Assembly (NCBI GenBank): GCA_008931825.1
Contig: QXVZ01028915.1
Coordinates: 1-51,039, forward strand
Reading direction: 5' to 3'
Length of the DNA: 51,039 bases
Source: Phallusia fumigata
Taxonomy: Eukaryota > Chordata > Ascidiacea > Phlebobranchia > Ascidiidae
The notes beneath the pieces were generated by a model. The model had not been told where the DNA came from. It searched no databases and saw only the letters and a program-made list of their open reading frames with translations. This document shows, piece by piece, positions 23,501 to 33,577 of this stretch. The position numbers and the translations under genes are program-made. Position 1 is the first letter of the stretch, and every line of letters starts with the position of its first letter.

Positions 23501-26500
23501 GTGAACCAAAATAGTCAGAAGTAGTAGTTACTTCATCTGTTGTTGCTGGTTGAGAAGCTACAAAAAACAGTTTGTTGGTGTAACAGTATCACCTAACGAT
23601 GTTGTAATCTCACACTGTTATGCTTACTTGTAGCAGATGGTTGACATGCATTCTGACAGTCTGCCTCCGTCATAAAGTTATTTCTGTTTGCACCACAACC
23701 CCCATACACGAATGGTGAGCACTGGCCGGTTGTGACATCGTAATACCACCTCCTGAACAACGCCTTACACATGCCAACAACTTTGGGTTCCAGACATTGT
23801 GGATTAACATCTGCTTGTTTCAAGAAAAGAGCGGTAAATGACTGTTGCCAAACATGTAAAAATTACAAATAGGCACAAGAAATAGACAGGTGCAGAATAA
23901 AATTTGTATGTACCTTTTTCTTCTGGCTCATCAATCAAAACAGGCCCCAGTCCTGGAAAAACTGGGAGTTTTGCAACTGGATCAACAACTGTAAAGTTTG
24001 TATGCTTGGTTACCAAACATAGTCACTAAAAAAGTTACTGCATCCAAACAAGTACCTACCAATAGTTGATGGGGCACAGGCATGAGCACATTCCACAGCG
24101 CTCTTGAAGTTGTTAGCATTACCACCGCAACCACCATAAACAAAATACTGACACTGGCCAGATTTGGTATCAAAGTAGTAAGCATCAAAGGCTGCCCGAC
24201 AATGTCCAACCTCTTTTGGCAAAGTGCAAATTGGGTTGATATCTACAAAAACAAACATGATATTTCCCAAAACTTTGAAGCTAAAATGACTTTATTTACT
24301 GGTTAAAGGGAAATACACCACAGAAAATGTACAAAGTCACCATTACTACAAACCTGGCTGGGGTTCAATCGGCTGTGGGTCAATAACAACTATATCAGAT
24401 TTTGTCTTCTCTGAAGGGCAGCAGACAAATTCTACACCATGCCATGCATCCGGAATATCGACACATGGTTTCAGTGGACTGAAATCACTCTGAAGATCCA
24501 TAGACTGCAAAAGTTATAAATGATTTGAGACAAAAATATTCANNNNNNNNNNNNNNNNNNNNNNNNNNNNNNNNNNNNNNNNNNNNNNNNNNNNNNNNNN
24601 NNNNNNNNNNNNNNNNNNNNNNNNNNNNNNNNNNNNNNNNNNNNNNNNNNNNNNNNNNNNNNNNNNNNNNNNNNNNNNNNNNNNNNNNNNNNNNNNNNNN
24701 NNNNNNNNNNNNNNNNNNNNNNNNNNNNNNNNNNNNNNNNNNNNNNNNNNNNNNNNNNNNNNNNNNNNNNNNNNNNNNNNNNNNNNNNNNNNNNNNNNNN
24801 NNNNNNNNNNNNNNNNNNNNNNNNNNNNNNNNNNNNNNNNNNNNNNNNNNNNNNNNNNNNNNNNNNNNNNNNNNNNNNNNNNNNNNNNNNNNNNNNNNNN
24901 NNNNNNNNNNNNNNNNNNNNNNNNNNTCAATCAAAACAGGCCCCAGTCCTGGAAAAACTGGGAGTTTTGCAACTGGATCAACAACTGTAAAGTTTGTATG
25001 CTTGGTTACCAAACATAGTCACTAAAAAAGTTACTGCATCCAAACAAGTACCTACCAATAGTTGATGGGGCACAGGCATGAGCACATTCCACAGCGCTCT
25101 TGAAGTTGTTAGCATTACCACCGCAACCACCATAAACAAAATACTGACACTGGCCAGATTTGGTATCAAAGTAGTAAGCATCAAAGGCTGCCCGACAATG
25201 TCCAACCTCTTTTGGCAAAGTGCAAATTGGGTTGATATCTACAAAAACAAACATGATATTTCCCAAAACTTTGAAGCTAAAATGACTTTATTTACTGGTT
25301 AAAGGGAAATACACCACAGAAAATGTACAAAGTCACCATTACTACAAACCTGGCTGGGGTTCAATCGGCTGTGGGTCAATAACAACTATATCAGATTTTG
25401 TCTTCTCTGAAGGGCAGCAGACAAATTCTACACCATGCCATGCATCCGGAATATCGACACATGGTTTCAGTGGACTGAAATCACTCTGAAGATCCATAGA
25501 CTGCAAAAGTTATAAATGATTTGAGACAAAAATATTCAGATTAACGAGACAATAGCAATATTTTCAAATGTAGTCATATGTTTTCACCAAATAAACGCCT
25601 CACACAAAAACATTTTAAGGTGCTTCTGAATATTATGTGACAAAGGCTATGTTTTGTCAAGCAACACAAAGGACAGGATGGGGTAATCACTGATCATTCA
25701 AACAGAGTTTTGACACATGATCTCTGTCTGAGAGAGTGTACTTGAGCAGGAAATGGGAAGTGATGGCCTCTTTAAATGAACACATACATACTTTATACCC
25801 GACACTCAGAATGGCATGTAAGGGCGAGGTAATAACATAATCCAGGTTAACATGTCAAAGGCCTAGAAACGTGACACTGTGGCGGTGTACTGTAACAACA
25901 GTGGCTAATATACAATGTAATAATGGAAAAAGTGTCTTACAAGCTGCTGGCATTTTGTGTTTGCCACAGTTTCCCAATAGCTGTGAGATTCACATTTGGA
26001 AACATTGTGCTCATGCAGAAATTGGCAGTCCTTGTTAACTTGCAGAGCAGGACTTTCGAATGAGCCGACTAAAAATAATAATAAAATACATACGATTACT
26101 CATCAGGGTATGTTAGGTAAAAAATAGGAGCAATAAATTGGTCTAAGGGGCACATTAAACCAACAGTATTTACCAATGCATTTTACAGGGAACACTGCAT
26201 GGGGATGTCCTTTGCAAGTTGGGCCCTTTGTTCCCAATGAACACCAGTTGGTAATCTTAACCTTTTCATTCTCCTCCATCACATTGGTAATGTCCAAGGT
26301 TGGGTACATCTATAAAAAACACTTGTTTGAGATGTACAATATACAAGATTAAGACATTTNGGGGCACATTAAACCAACAGTATTTACCAATGCATTTTAC
26401 AGGGAACACTGCATGGGGATGTCCTTTGCAAGTTGGGCCCTTTGTTCCCAATGAACACCAGTTGGTAATCTTAACCTTTTCATTCTCCTCCATCACATTG

Positions 26501-27600
26501 GTAATGTCCAAGGTTGGGTACATCTATAAAAAACACTTGTTTGAGATGTACAATATACAAGATTAAGACATTTTGCTGAGAAATGAATCCACAGGAACAA
26601 ATGCTCAATAACATACCTTTTTGCAATATGCAAGCGTGTCTGAAGCCAACGACATACAATCTGCATTTCCGCTTGGGTCAGTGATCCACTGACCTGTCAC
26701 AACATCTCTGTGCTTGGTGTTCTTTCCACATTGCATAGCAATTGCTGCATCATGCTGAACAAAAAGTGTGTTATTGTTAGATATGTATAATTTTTAACTG
26801 GTATTATTAGGCAGTTATGGTCTTGTTAAAGTTACATCACAACATCAATACAATACTTCCATTTACACGATGCAAAGATAAGAGGAATTGTTTGATATAT
26901 GCTAATAAATAATTTATTATGAGAGCCAACTTCATACTGGTGTGGGAAACATGTAAGCCGACTACACATCAGGAAATACAACCAATAGGCTTTTTATAAA
27001 ACTAACACAACTTTTACAATAGCAATGTACATTTGACTAGTAAAAGTCACCAACCAAATTTATGCAAGCCAATAAACTCTTAATAAGGTAGGAGTACGCA
27101 CTGACATAAAGTGTTAGCACTTAGACTTTGACCCACTTTATATCTTAACACATAAGTGCCAAAAAACAAGAGATTTTGCCAAAGTTAAGTGCTCCAACAT
27201 CTCCCAGATTAGCAAACACAAGCAGTATGGTCAATACAATTTAGCCCATGGCACAAACATCACTTTGGACTTTGACCACTTATGTCAGGTGTCTTGTGCA
27301 AGCTAAGCGGTTTTGGTGCAATTAATCTAATAAATTACATTAGAATACGATATTGATGATCTTTTTGGGCAAAATAAACATAAGTTTCAACAAGGGCTTA
27401 GGGTGAATGACTTTTTTAAATTTCTTACAATAAATTTTCTTTTTTCTTTAGCTTTTGTAAGGGTAAATTTAAGAGTTGTACTATTATTAGTCACAAATAT
27501 ACAAAAATGTAGCCACAATATTTGGTACACATACCTGCACAGCTGAAGCAGTGCAGACATGTAGTAGCACAAAAATAAGAAACTTTAAACCACTTCTCAT
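17578..27600 (-). CDS. APP: amyloid precursor protein (APP) orthologue with two Kunitz domains
   Basis: Type I membrane protein, cleaved at the cell surface in other animals. Nineteen exons, 5' to 3': 27600-27535, 26754-26617, 26523-26388 (copy 26309-26174), 26068-25941, 25500-25350 (copy 24504-24354), 25238-25056 (copy 24242-24060), 23988-23914, 23810-23628, 23557-23418, 23295-23200, 22973-22815, 22647-22516, 22204-22129, 21866-21768, 21600-21538, 21187-20988, 19956-19876, 19482-19327, 17682-17578; 788 residues, all in phase, using one copy of each repeated exon. Order: signal peptide 1-21; growth-factor-like domain to about 113 ([12 protein letters not shown]); copper-binding domain to about 195 (GVEFVCCP); Kunitz 1 (about 209-263, P1 Arg); Pro-rich linker; Kunitz 2 (about 295-349, P1 Lys); E2 helices about 365-555; acidic region about 575-700; membrane helix about 719-737; tail with TPEER and YENPTY (774-779). 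The acidic region follows E2, unlike vertebrates. I see no recognisable amyloid-beta sequence. Confidence 0.96.
17683..19326 (-). other. last APP intron
   Basis: A 1.6 kb intron between the exon with the membrane segment and the exon with the cytoplasmic tail. Short open frames at 18271-18453 (+) and 18396-18641 (-) are not protein-like. I see nothing else in it. Confidence 0.7.
19957..20987 (-). other. APP intron
   Basis: A 1.0 kb intron in the acidic-region part of APP. Plus-strand open frames at 20098-20367 and 20574-20936 lie inside it. The second is fairly long but has no ATG and no recognisable domain, so neither is called. Confidence 0.65.
23931..25538. repeat. APP exons 5-7 in two identical copies around a 384-base N gap
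   Basis: Bases 23931-24542 recur at 24927-25538 without difference that I can see, introns included, on either side of Ns at 24543-24926. Each copy holds the exon ending the copper-binding domain, the first Kunitz exon and all or part of the linker exon (cut at 24927 in the right copy). If both were real, the protein would repeat half of the copper-binding domain. The simple reading is overlap of adjacent contigs. The two truly different Kunitz exons are the one in this block and the one at 23628-23810. Confidence 0.88.
24543..24926. other. assembly gap of 384 Ns
   Basis: An unsequenced or estimated gap inside an APP intron region, flanked by identical sequence on both sides. The true gap may be zero or negative. 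Confidence 0.99.
26147..26573. repeat. APP exon 3 block in two copies around an N at 26360
   Basis: Bases 26147-26359 recur at 26361-26573 without visible difference. Both contain the same 136-base exon of the growth-factor-like domain (26174-26309 and 26388-26523). One copy is enough for an in-phase APP. A contig-end overlap is the likely cause. Confidence 0.88.
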
Positions 27601-29325
27601 TCTTCCACCTTTTTGAGAGTTATTTTTAAACACCAGAAATATGTATGAATAAAAACTTGCAGTAACAGTGTAAAATATCTGAAAAAATGAATCACAACCA
27701 TTAAAAAGGAATTTATAAGATATTCAAATCCATTTGCTTTTTCTGACACCACTATAAATATGCACAAATACATTTAAAGGAGTGTCAACAAAATAGCAAC
27801 TTGGCCAATGTTATTGCTTGTCCAGTAATACTGTCTAAATAATGCCAACAGTTTTTGTACAGCTTTTTTACTATTGTCTCATATGTTCATACCAGGGTTT
27901 ATACTCATTTATCGTTTCCGAACATTTGTAACCAAGCTTTAAGAAGAGTACAAATTTTGAAAAGCAATCTCCCTTAAAAAGTCTTTTAAAGCCAAAAAAC
28001 TACTTTTAACAAGCATTTAGCTTGCAAACATAAATTAGGCTGAAAATTGCCTTCAAGCTAGTACATCTTTGTTAATAGCATTAAATTTATTGTTGTTTTG
28101 TTAGGACTTATTCACCAAACCATAAAACAGAGTAAGATTTGGCAAGTTGCACATTTTTATGTTCACAATAAAACTCAAAAATGTATATGTCCAATAATCT
28201 CAAGTTCATTATGAAAAAAATGTAAACAACAACTAACTAGTTAGTATTCAGTTCAATCTTCGCTTTATTACCCTCTGGCTTGGCGACTGTTTTTAGTGCT
28301 TTTGTTTTTGTGTATGATTCTTTCATCAAGCGAAATAAACTCGACTTAACTGTACTAAACCAATTTTTTCTAGTGCTACATAGATAATAAGACGTGTCAC
28401 TTTGGTGATAAGTTTCACCTTTCCAAGACCAAAAAGTAAAGACTATGTTGTTTTTTTCATACATCAGACTCCCTAACGATATTGGATAAACTACTGAAGC
28501 TGCTAGCAAGTGGTATATATACCAGTTCTTACATACACACTGGCATCGCCAGCTTTATGAGGACATGACTTTCAGTTCGGTAACTTCGGTTGTTCCCAAC
28601 ATATTTGTTTCGCGCTATCGCCCGACAGAACAATGACCGTATCACAAACGCACAAAATTACCAAGCTAAAGATTATGGAAAACAAGAGATAAAATTTTAG
28701 GTTCGGTAAGAAACCGAAGGCCGGAGCGAAAGGAAACTTGCGAGTTCTAATACTTTCGTGTCAGGTAACGAACCGGACACAAAGGCTGCTTGTCTGCAAG
28801 GGGCAATCCAATAATCAACACTTGAGAGGGAATTTCTCTTTAAAATGAAGTGACGTAAGGTCTGTGACGCATGTCGAAACTGATCGATCAAACAAAAAAT
28901 TCCAGACCCTTGGCTGTGATATAAATGATTATTGTAAATTAAAAAAAAAATAGTTTCATTATAAATTACCAACTTAGCACCAAACTGTAAAAACAAAATT
29001 GAGTGTGTAAAAACAAATTTGTTTTAGTGAGTGTTTTTTTTTATTTTGTTTGCTGTCACCAATTTAGCTCTTGTGTATAAAAACGCAAAAACCCGCTTTA
29101 ATAAAACCTAAAACATTCATTTTTATAGAATTTTATACGGTTTAGAAAACAGGCAGCAATTTTAAATTTACGCCGCTGGATAGCGCACGTTAGCACAGAT
29201 CTATCTAAACACAACACATGTGGAGATCAGTAAAACCCTTGAAGCATGGATTACGCCGTTTCTGAACGGATGATTTAAATGAAAGTAGATGGGAAACATG
29301 GAAAATGTTACAAATTTGAACTTAC

Positions 29326-29343
29326 ATTTGTTGTGGCAGCCAT
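29326..29343 (-). CDS. possible alternative first coding exon (6 codons)
   Basis: Minus-strand ATGGCTGCCACAACAAAT is followed directly by the strong donor gtaagttc, ending in phase 0. APP exon 2 starts in phase 0, so a splice to it would be in frame and would replace the signal peptide. It could equally be a chance ATG plus donor or an exon of an unseen gene. Only transcripts can decide. Confidence 0.2.
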
Positions 29344-30144
29344 TTTAGAGATGGAATACATTTGTTAAATATTTTTAACCCAGAATCTGCAAAGTGGAAA
29401 AAAATAAGCAGATAAACGCGTTGCAAAAACAGACAAAACCTTTTCTTTTTCAGTTTGATAACGAACCGGTGTGTATTATAAAACAGGTTAAGGATTTGTG
29501 ACAATAACCCTGATTGGCACCAGAATTTGTCACAGCACAGGTTTTTATCAAATATTAATGAAACCATTTCTCGATTTAGGGTTGGTTGTCCTCGTGTCCC
29601 CTTGATTGGGCCTTATTTGTTTTCTCACAAATGAACGACTGCGTTTAGAAAAGTATTTCTGTCCATTACATTTCATTTATATTTTAATATTGTCCATAAA
29701 AGTCCTCAATTTTTAATTGGGTTCTATAATTTTATTCTTGGGGTGGACGCAAATACTTTAATATACTGTTTTAAACTAGAGGATAAGTAAACGTAACCAA
29801 AAATATGAAAATTAAGGCATAATTATGGTGCCAAATGAAGCGTTAAAGGGAGATCGAGTGTATTACCTGTGATTTGCAGTTTATACAAAAGACAGCAAGA
29901 ACTATAGAGGGATATTCGTTACTTTCGTGTCTGCCGATCTGTGGTGTCATCACTTAAACAAACATCGTCGACTGTTTGATTGCAGTCCATGCAATCTATA
30001 CTGCCAATAAAACCGAGATAATGAAGGATTCATGGAGCGGCTAAATGACTTCGATTGTAGATTTGGTTTCATAAACAACAAATGAAATAAAACGTTAACT
30101 GGTATGAAAAAAGTCAACTCTGCGTGTGGAACCCAATAACCAGT

Positions 30145-30679
30145 GTTTCATACCGGAACGGTACGGAACGAAATACCGGAACGAAATAAATAAATTTTGG
30201 TCCAATTACCGGAACGAAATAACGAAATAAAAAAATCAAAATACCGGAACGGAACGAAATACCGCTATTTGTTATTGCGGTAATTCGGTCTTGACATATA
30301 CCCCGGAAGAGTTGCTTGAAATTTCGTGTTTGATACTTAGCATTATCCTTGTGTTTATTTTATCCCAAAAGCTCCGATAATGTTTGTCTGGTGTCATCTG
30401 TTTCATCATAAATGTTAAGTGTTTTGTGACATAATAACCACCAAACAACAACCTTTTTGTGTTGCAACTTGCTTACTTTGTTCGGTTGAGAGCTTGTTTA
30501 CACTGCAGTTAATTAGATTTGACAAGAAACACAGACCGAAATACCGAAAAATACCGCTATAATTTAGTTTCGGTAAGACCGGAACGAAAAAAATATCGGT
30601 ACCGGAACGAAATATCGAAATAAATAGATTGTCCAGACCGAATAACGTTATTCTCTTTCGTTCCGTTCCTGTATGAAAC
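30145..30679. mobile_element. short non-autonomous inverted-repeat element (MITE-like)
   Basis: The left end begins gtttcataccggaacggt and the right end, read on the other strand, begins gtttcatacaggaacgga. The termini match over about 17 bases with one mismatch, continuing loosely as further aacgaaat runs. The interior carries many copies of a ccggaacgaaat-like motif near both ends and AT-rich unique sequence in the middle. No transposase frame is present and I could not find a clear target-site duplication. Length about 535 bp. Confidence 0.7.
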
Positions 30680-31100
30680 CATAGATACACGTCTATGTAG
30701 TATCTATGATGAAACACTGCAAATAACCACTACATGGACTTTAAACTCATTGGACACTATTTGCAGCAAAACTTACAAATACCTATAAGTACTCAGAAGA
30801 AAATCGGGCGTTTTAAATTTGTAGCTTTTGGTACGGATCGTAATTTGAAAGTAGGCTACTTGTTTACACTTACGGACCAAACAACTTAATGTTTTGAAAA
30901 AAAATTGTTTCAAAGCAAATTTGACTGCATATGTCTGACATATACATTTATTAATTCTAAACGTGGAAATCACTTCAAACAATCGTTTATTGAAAATTAG
31001 CAACATTAGAAAAATTAAATAAACAAACCACAACATTTAAATTAAAAATTAACAAAAAGTATTAACGTATCTTAAATGTACAATAAATATAAATTTAAAC

Positions 31101-33577
31101 CAAACGCACAAAAAACATCCATATACATGCATGTAACCCCTGAAGTGTTAACTACAGTGAGATAGGTTACAAAATCTGTTTAATGTGAGCAAAAATTGAA
31201 GAACCCTTCAAAAGGATTTTAATTACAAACAAAAGTGCATCAATCAATATCTACACTCTACAGCATGTAAGTGCATGCTTTGTCATCGTCATAAGTGTCA
31301 ACTATGTGGTGTTGTATTTCATTACAAAACCCTGTTTAGTCACAGTGTTGTCGGAGCGGAAAACAACCTTTATAATCAACTTTTCTCCTCCATTTCGTGC
31401 AACCGTCAGAATCGCTGGTAGATTGCCACCACAGTAAGTTCCTAAATATATTAAACCGTGTTAAAAAGTTAAAAATACGACATGTAAATAGTATTGTTTA
31501 TTAATTTCTTGTAGTTATTACGATAAAGACCGTTAGTGTATTTTGGCTCCTGCCGCCAGAGGCAATTGCAAATTGAAAACAAATGAATTACCAAGAAGCT
31601 TTCCAAAACCTTCTCCAGAGTAAATTTGCGTGTAATCGTATTTGCAGTCGTCCTTTGTGGGTGGTGGTTCTAAGTCAAACTTCTCAAACTGTATCACTGC
31701 TTTTGAATTTGGGCTCGTAACGTACGACAGCTAAAAACATAGAAATTGTATATTTGTCAACCTAAAAAAAGATAGATGGTCATCTGTCGACCAGGAAATT
31801 ACCAGTAGCAGTTCAGTTAAAATTACCTTATTTAGCTAACGAGTTGCTATGCGTCATTTTAGCTAACCTCCAGCGCATTTCTCTGTCAACACTATGACGG
31901 AAGTGTCAATTTCTTGGATTTAAATTAAATGTCGATGCGGCCACATTTAGCAATTCTCTTATAAGTCAGTTTTGACGTTTCCAATGTGGTTGACCACGTT
32001 GAATTTAAAGTTAACTGCACCGTAATCGTTTGTAAGTTTATTTTCGACTTACATCTATTTCCCACAAGCAGTTGCTGTCGTTAGGATATTCGCCCTCATC
32101 GAATCCTGGGCTGGTTATGGTTCCTTGGTTTTTGTCTTCAATTTTAACCCCACTGAATTTGCAGGCATCGTTGTTTATAACAGGGGGTAACGCTAATCAA
32201 CAACAATCGATTGTTACACATTGTTATGGATAAGTGATGTAGGAATTAAAACATAACAACCATTACATGTAAAACTGAGCCGGAAAAATACCACCAAATA
32301 AAAATACCCAATCGTTTTGTCAGGCTAATCACCAAGTTNCAAACGCACAAAAAACATCCATATACATGCATGTAACCCCTGAAGTGTTAACTACAGTGAG
32401 ATAGGTTACAAAATCTGTTTAATGTGAGCAAAAATTGAAGAACCCTTCAAAAGGATTTTAATTACAAACAAAAGTGCATCAATCAATATCTACACTCTAC
32501 AGCATGTAAGTGCATGCTTTGTCATCGTCATAAGTGTCAACTATGTGGTGTTGTATTTCATTACAAAACCCTGTTTAGTCACAGTGTTGTCGGAGCGGAA
32601 AACAACCTTTATAATCAACTTTTCTCCTCCATTTCGTGCAACCGTCAGAACTGCTGGTAGATTGCCACCACAGTAAGTTCCTAAATATATTAAACCGTGT
32701 TAAAAAGTTAAAAATACGACATGTAAATAGTATTGTTTATTAATTTCTTATAGTTATTACGATAAAGACCGTTAGTGTATTTTGGCTCCTGCCGCCAGAG
32801 GCAATTGCAAATTGAAAACAAATGAATTACCAAGAAGCTTTCCAAAACCTTCTCCAGAGTAAATTTGCGTGTAATCGTATTTGCAGTCGTCCTTTGTGGG
32901 TGGTGGTTCTAAGTCAAACTTCTCAAACTGTATCACTGCTTTTGAATTTGGGCTCGTAACGTACGACAGCTAAAAACATAGAAATTGTATGTTTGTCAAC
33001 CTAAAAAAAGATAGACGGTCATCTGTCGACCAGGAAATTACCAGTAGCAGTTCAGTTAAAATTACCTTATTTAGCTAACGAGTTGCTATGCGTCATTTTA
33101 GCTAACCTCCAGCGCATTTCTCTGTCAACACTATGACGGAAGTGTCAATTTCTTGGATTTAAATTAAATGTCGATGCGGCCACGTTTAGCAATTCTCTTA
33201 TAAGTCAGTTTTGACGTTTCCAATGTGGTTGACCACGTTGAATTTAAAGTTAACAGCACCGTAATCGTTTGTAAGTTTATTTTCGACTTACATCTATTTC
33301 CCACAAGCAGTTGCTGTCGTTAGGATATTCGCCCTCATCGAATCCTGGGCTGGTTATGGTTCCTTGGTTTTTGTCTTCAATTTTAACCCCACTGAATTTG
33401 CAGGCATCGTTGTTTATAACAGGGGGTAACGCTAATCAACAACAATCGATTGTTACACATTGTTATGGATAAGTGATGTAGGAATTAAAACATAACAACC
33501 ATTACATGTAAAACTGAGCCGGAAAAATACCACCAAATAAAAATACCCAATCGTTTTGTCAGGCTAATCACCAAGTT
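31101..33577. repeat. CUB exons in two 1.24 kb copies around an N at 32339
   Basis: Bases 31101-32338 recur at 32340-33577 with only a few substitutions (for example c/t and g/a changes), introns included. Each copy carries the same three CUB exons and the same stop codon. Both copies in the genome would put a stop codon between two CUB domains, so a second domain would not be translated without exon skipping. This is most simply an assembly overlap of two alleles. Confidence 0.88.

Larger units (their letters stand above)
27601..31301. other. intergenic region upstream of APP and downstream of the trypsin-CUB protease
   Basis: Probable APP promoter region, followed by the 3' flank of the minus-strand trypsin-CUB gene. 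The minus-strand frame at 28237-28509 (90 codons) has an ATG but no recognisable domain. Two TTTATT sites at 30947 and 30986 could be minus-strand poly(A) signals for the protease, about 310-350 bases past its stop. A 535 bp inverted-repeat element lies at 30145-30679. Confidence 0.55.

Noticed and set aside
25006..25266. Third Kunitz domain
   Set aside because: Identical to 24010-24270 including introns and bounded by the N gap; treated as assembly overlap.
28237..28509. 90-codon minus-strand frame with ATG upstream of APP
   Set aside because: No recognisable domain, AT-rich random-looking composition, no splice partners found.
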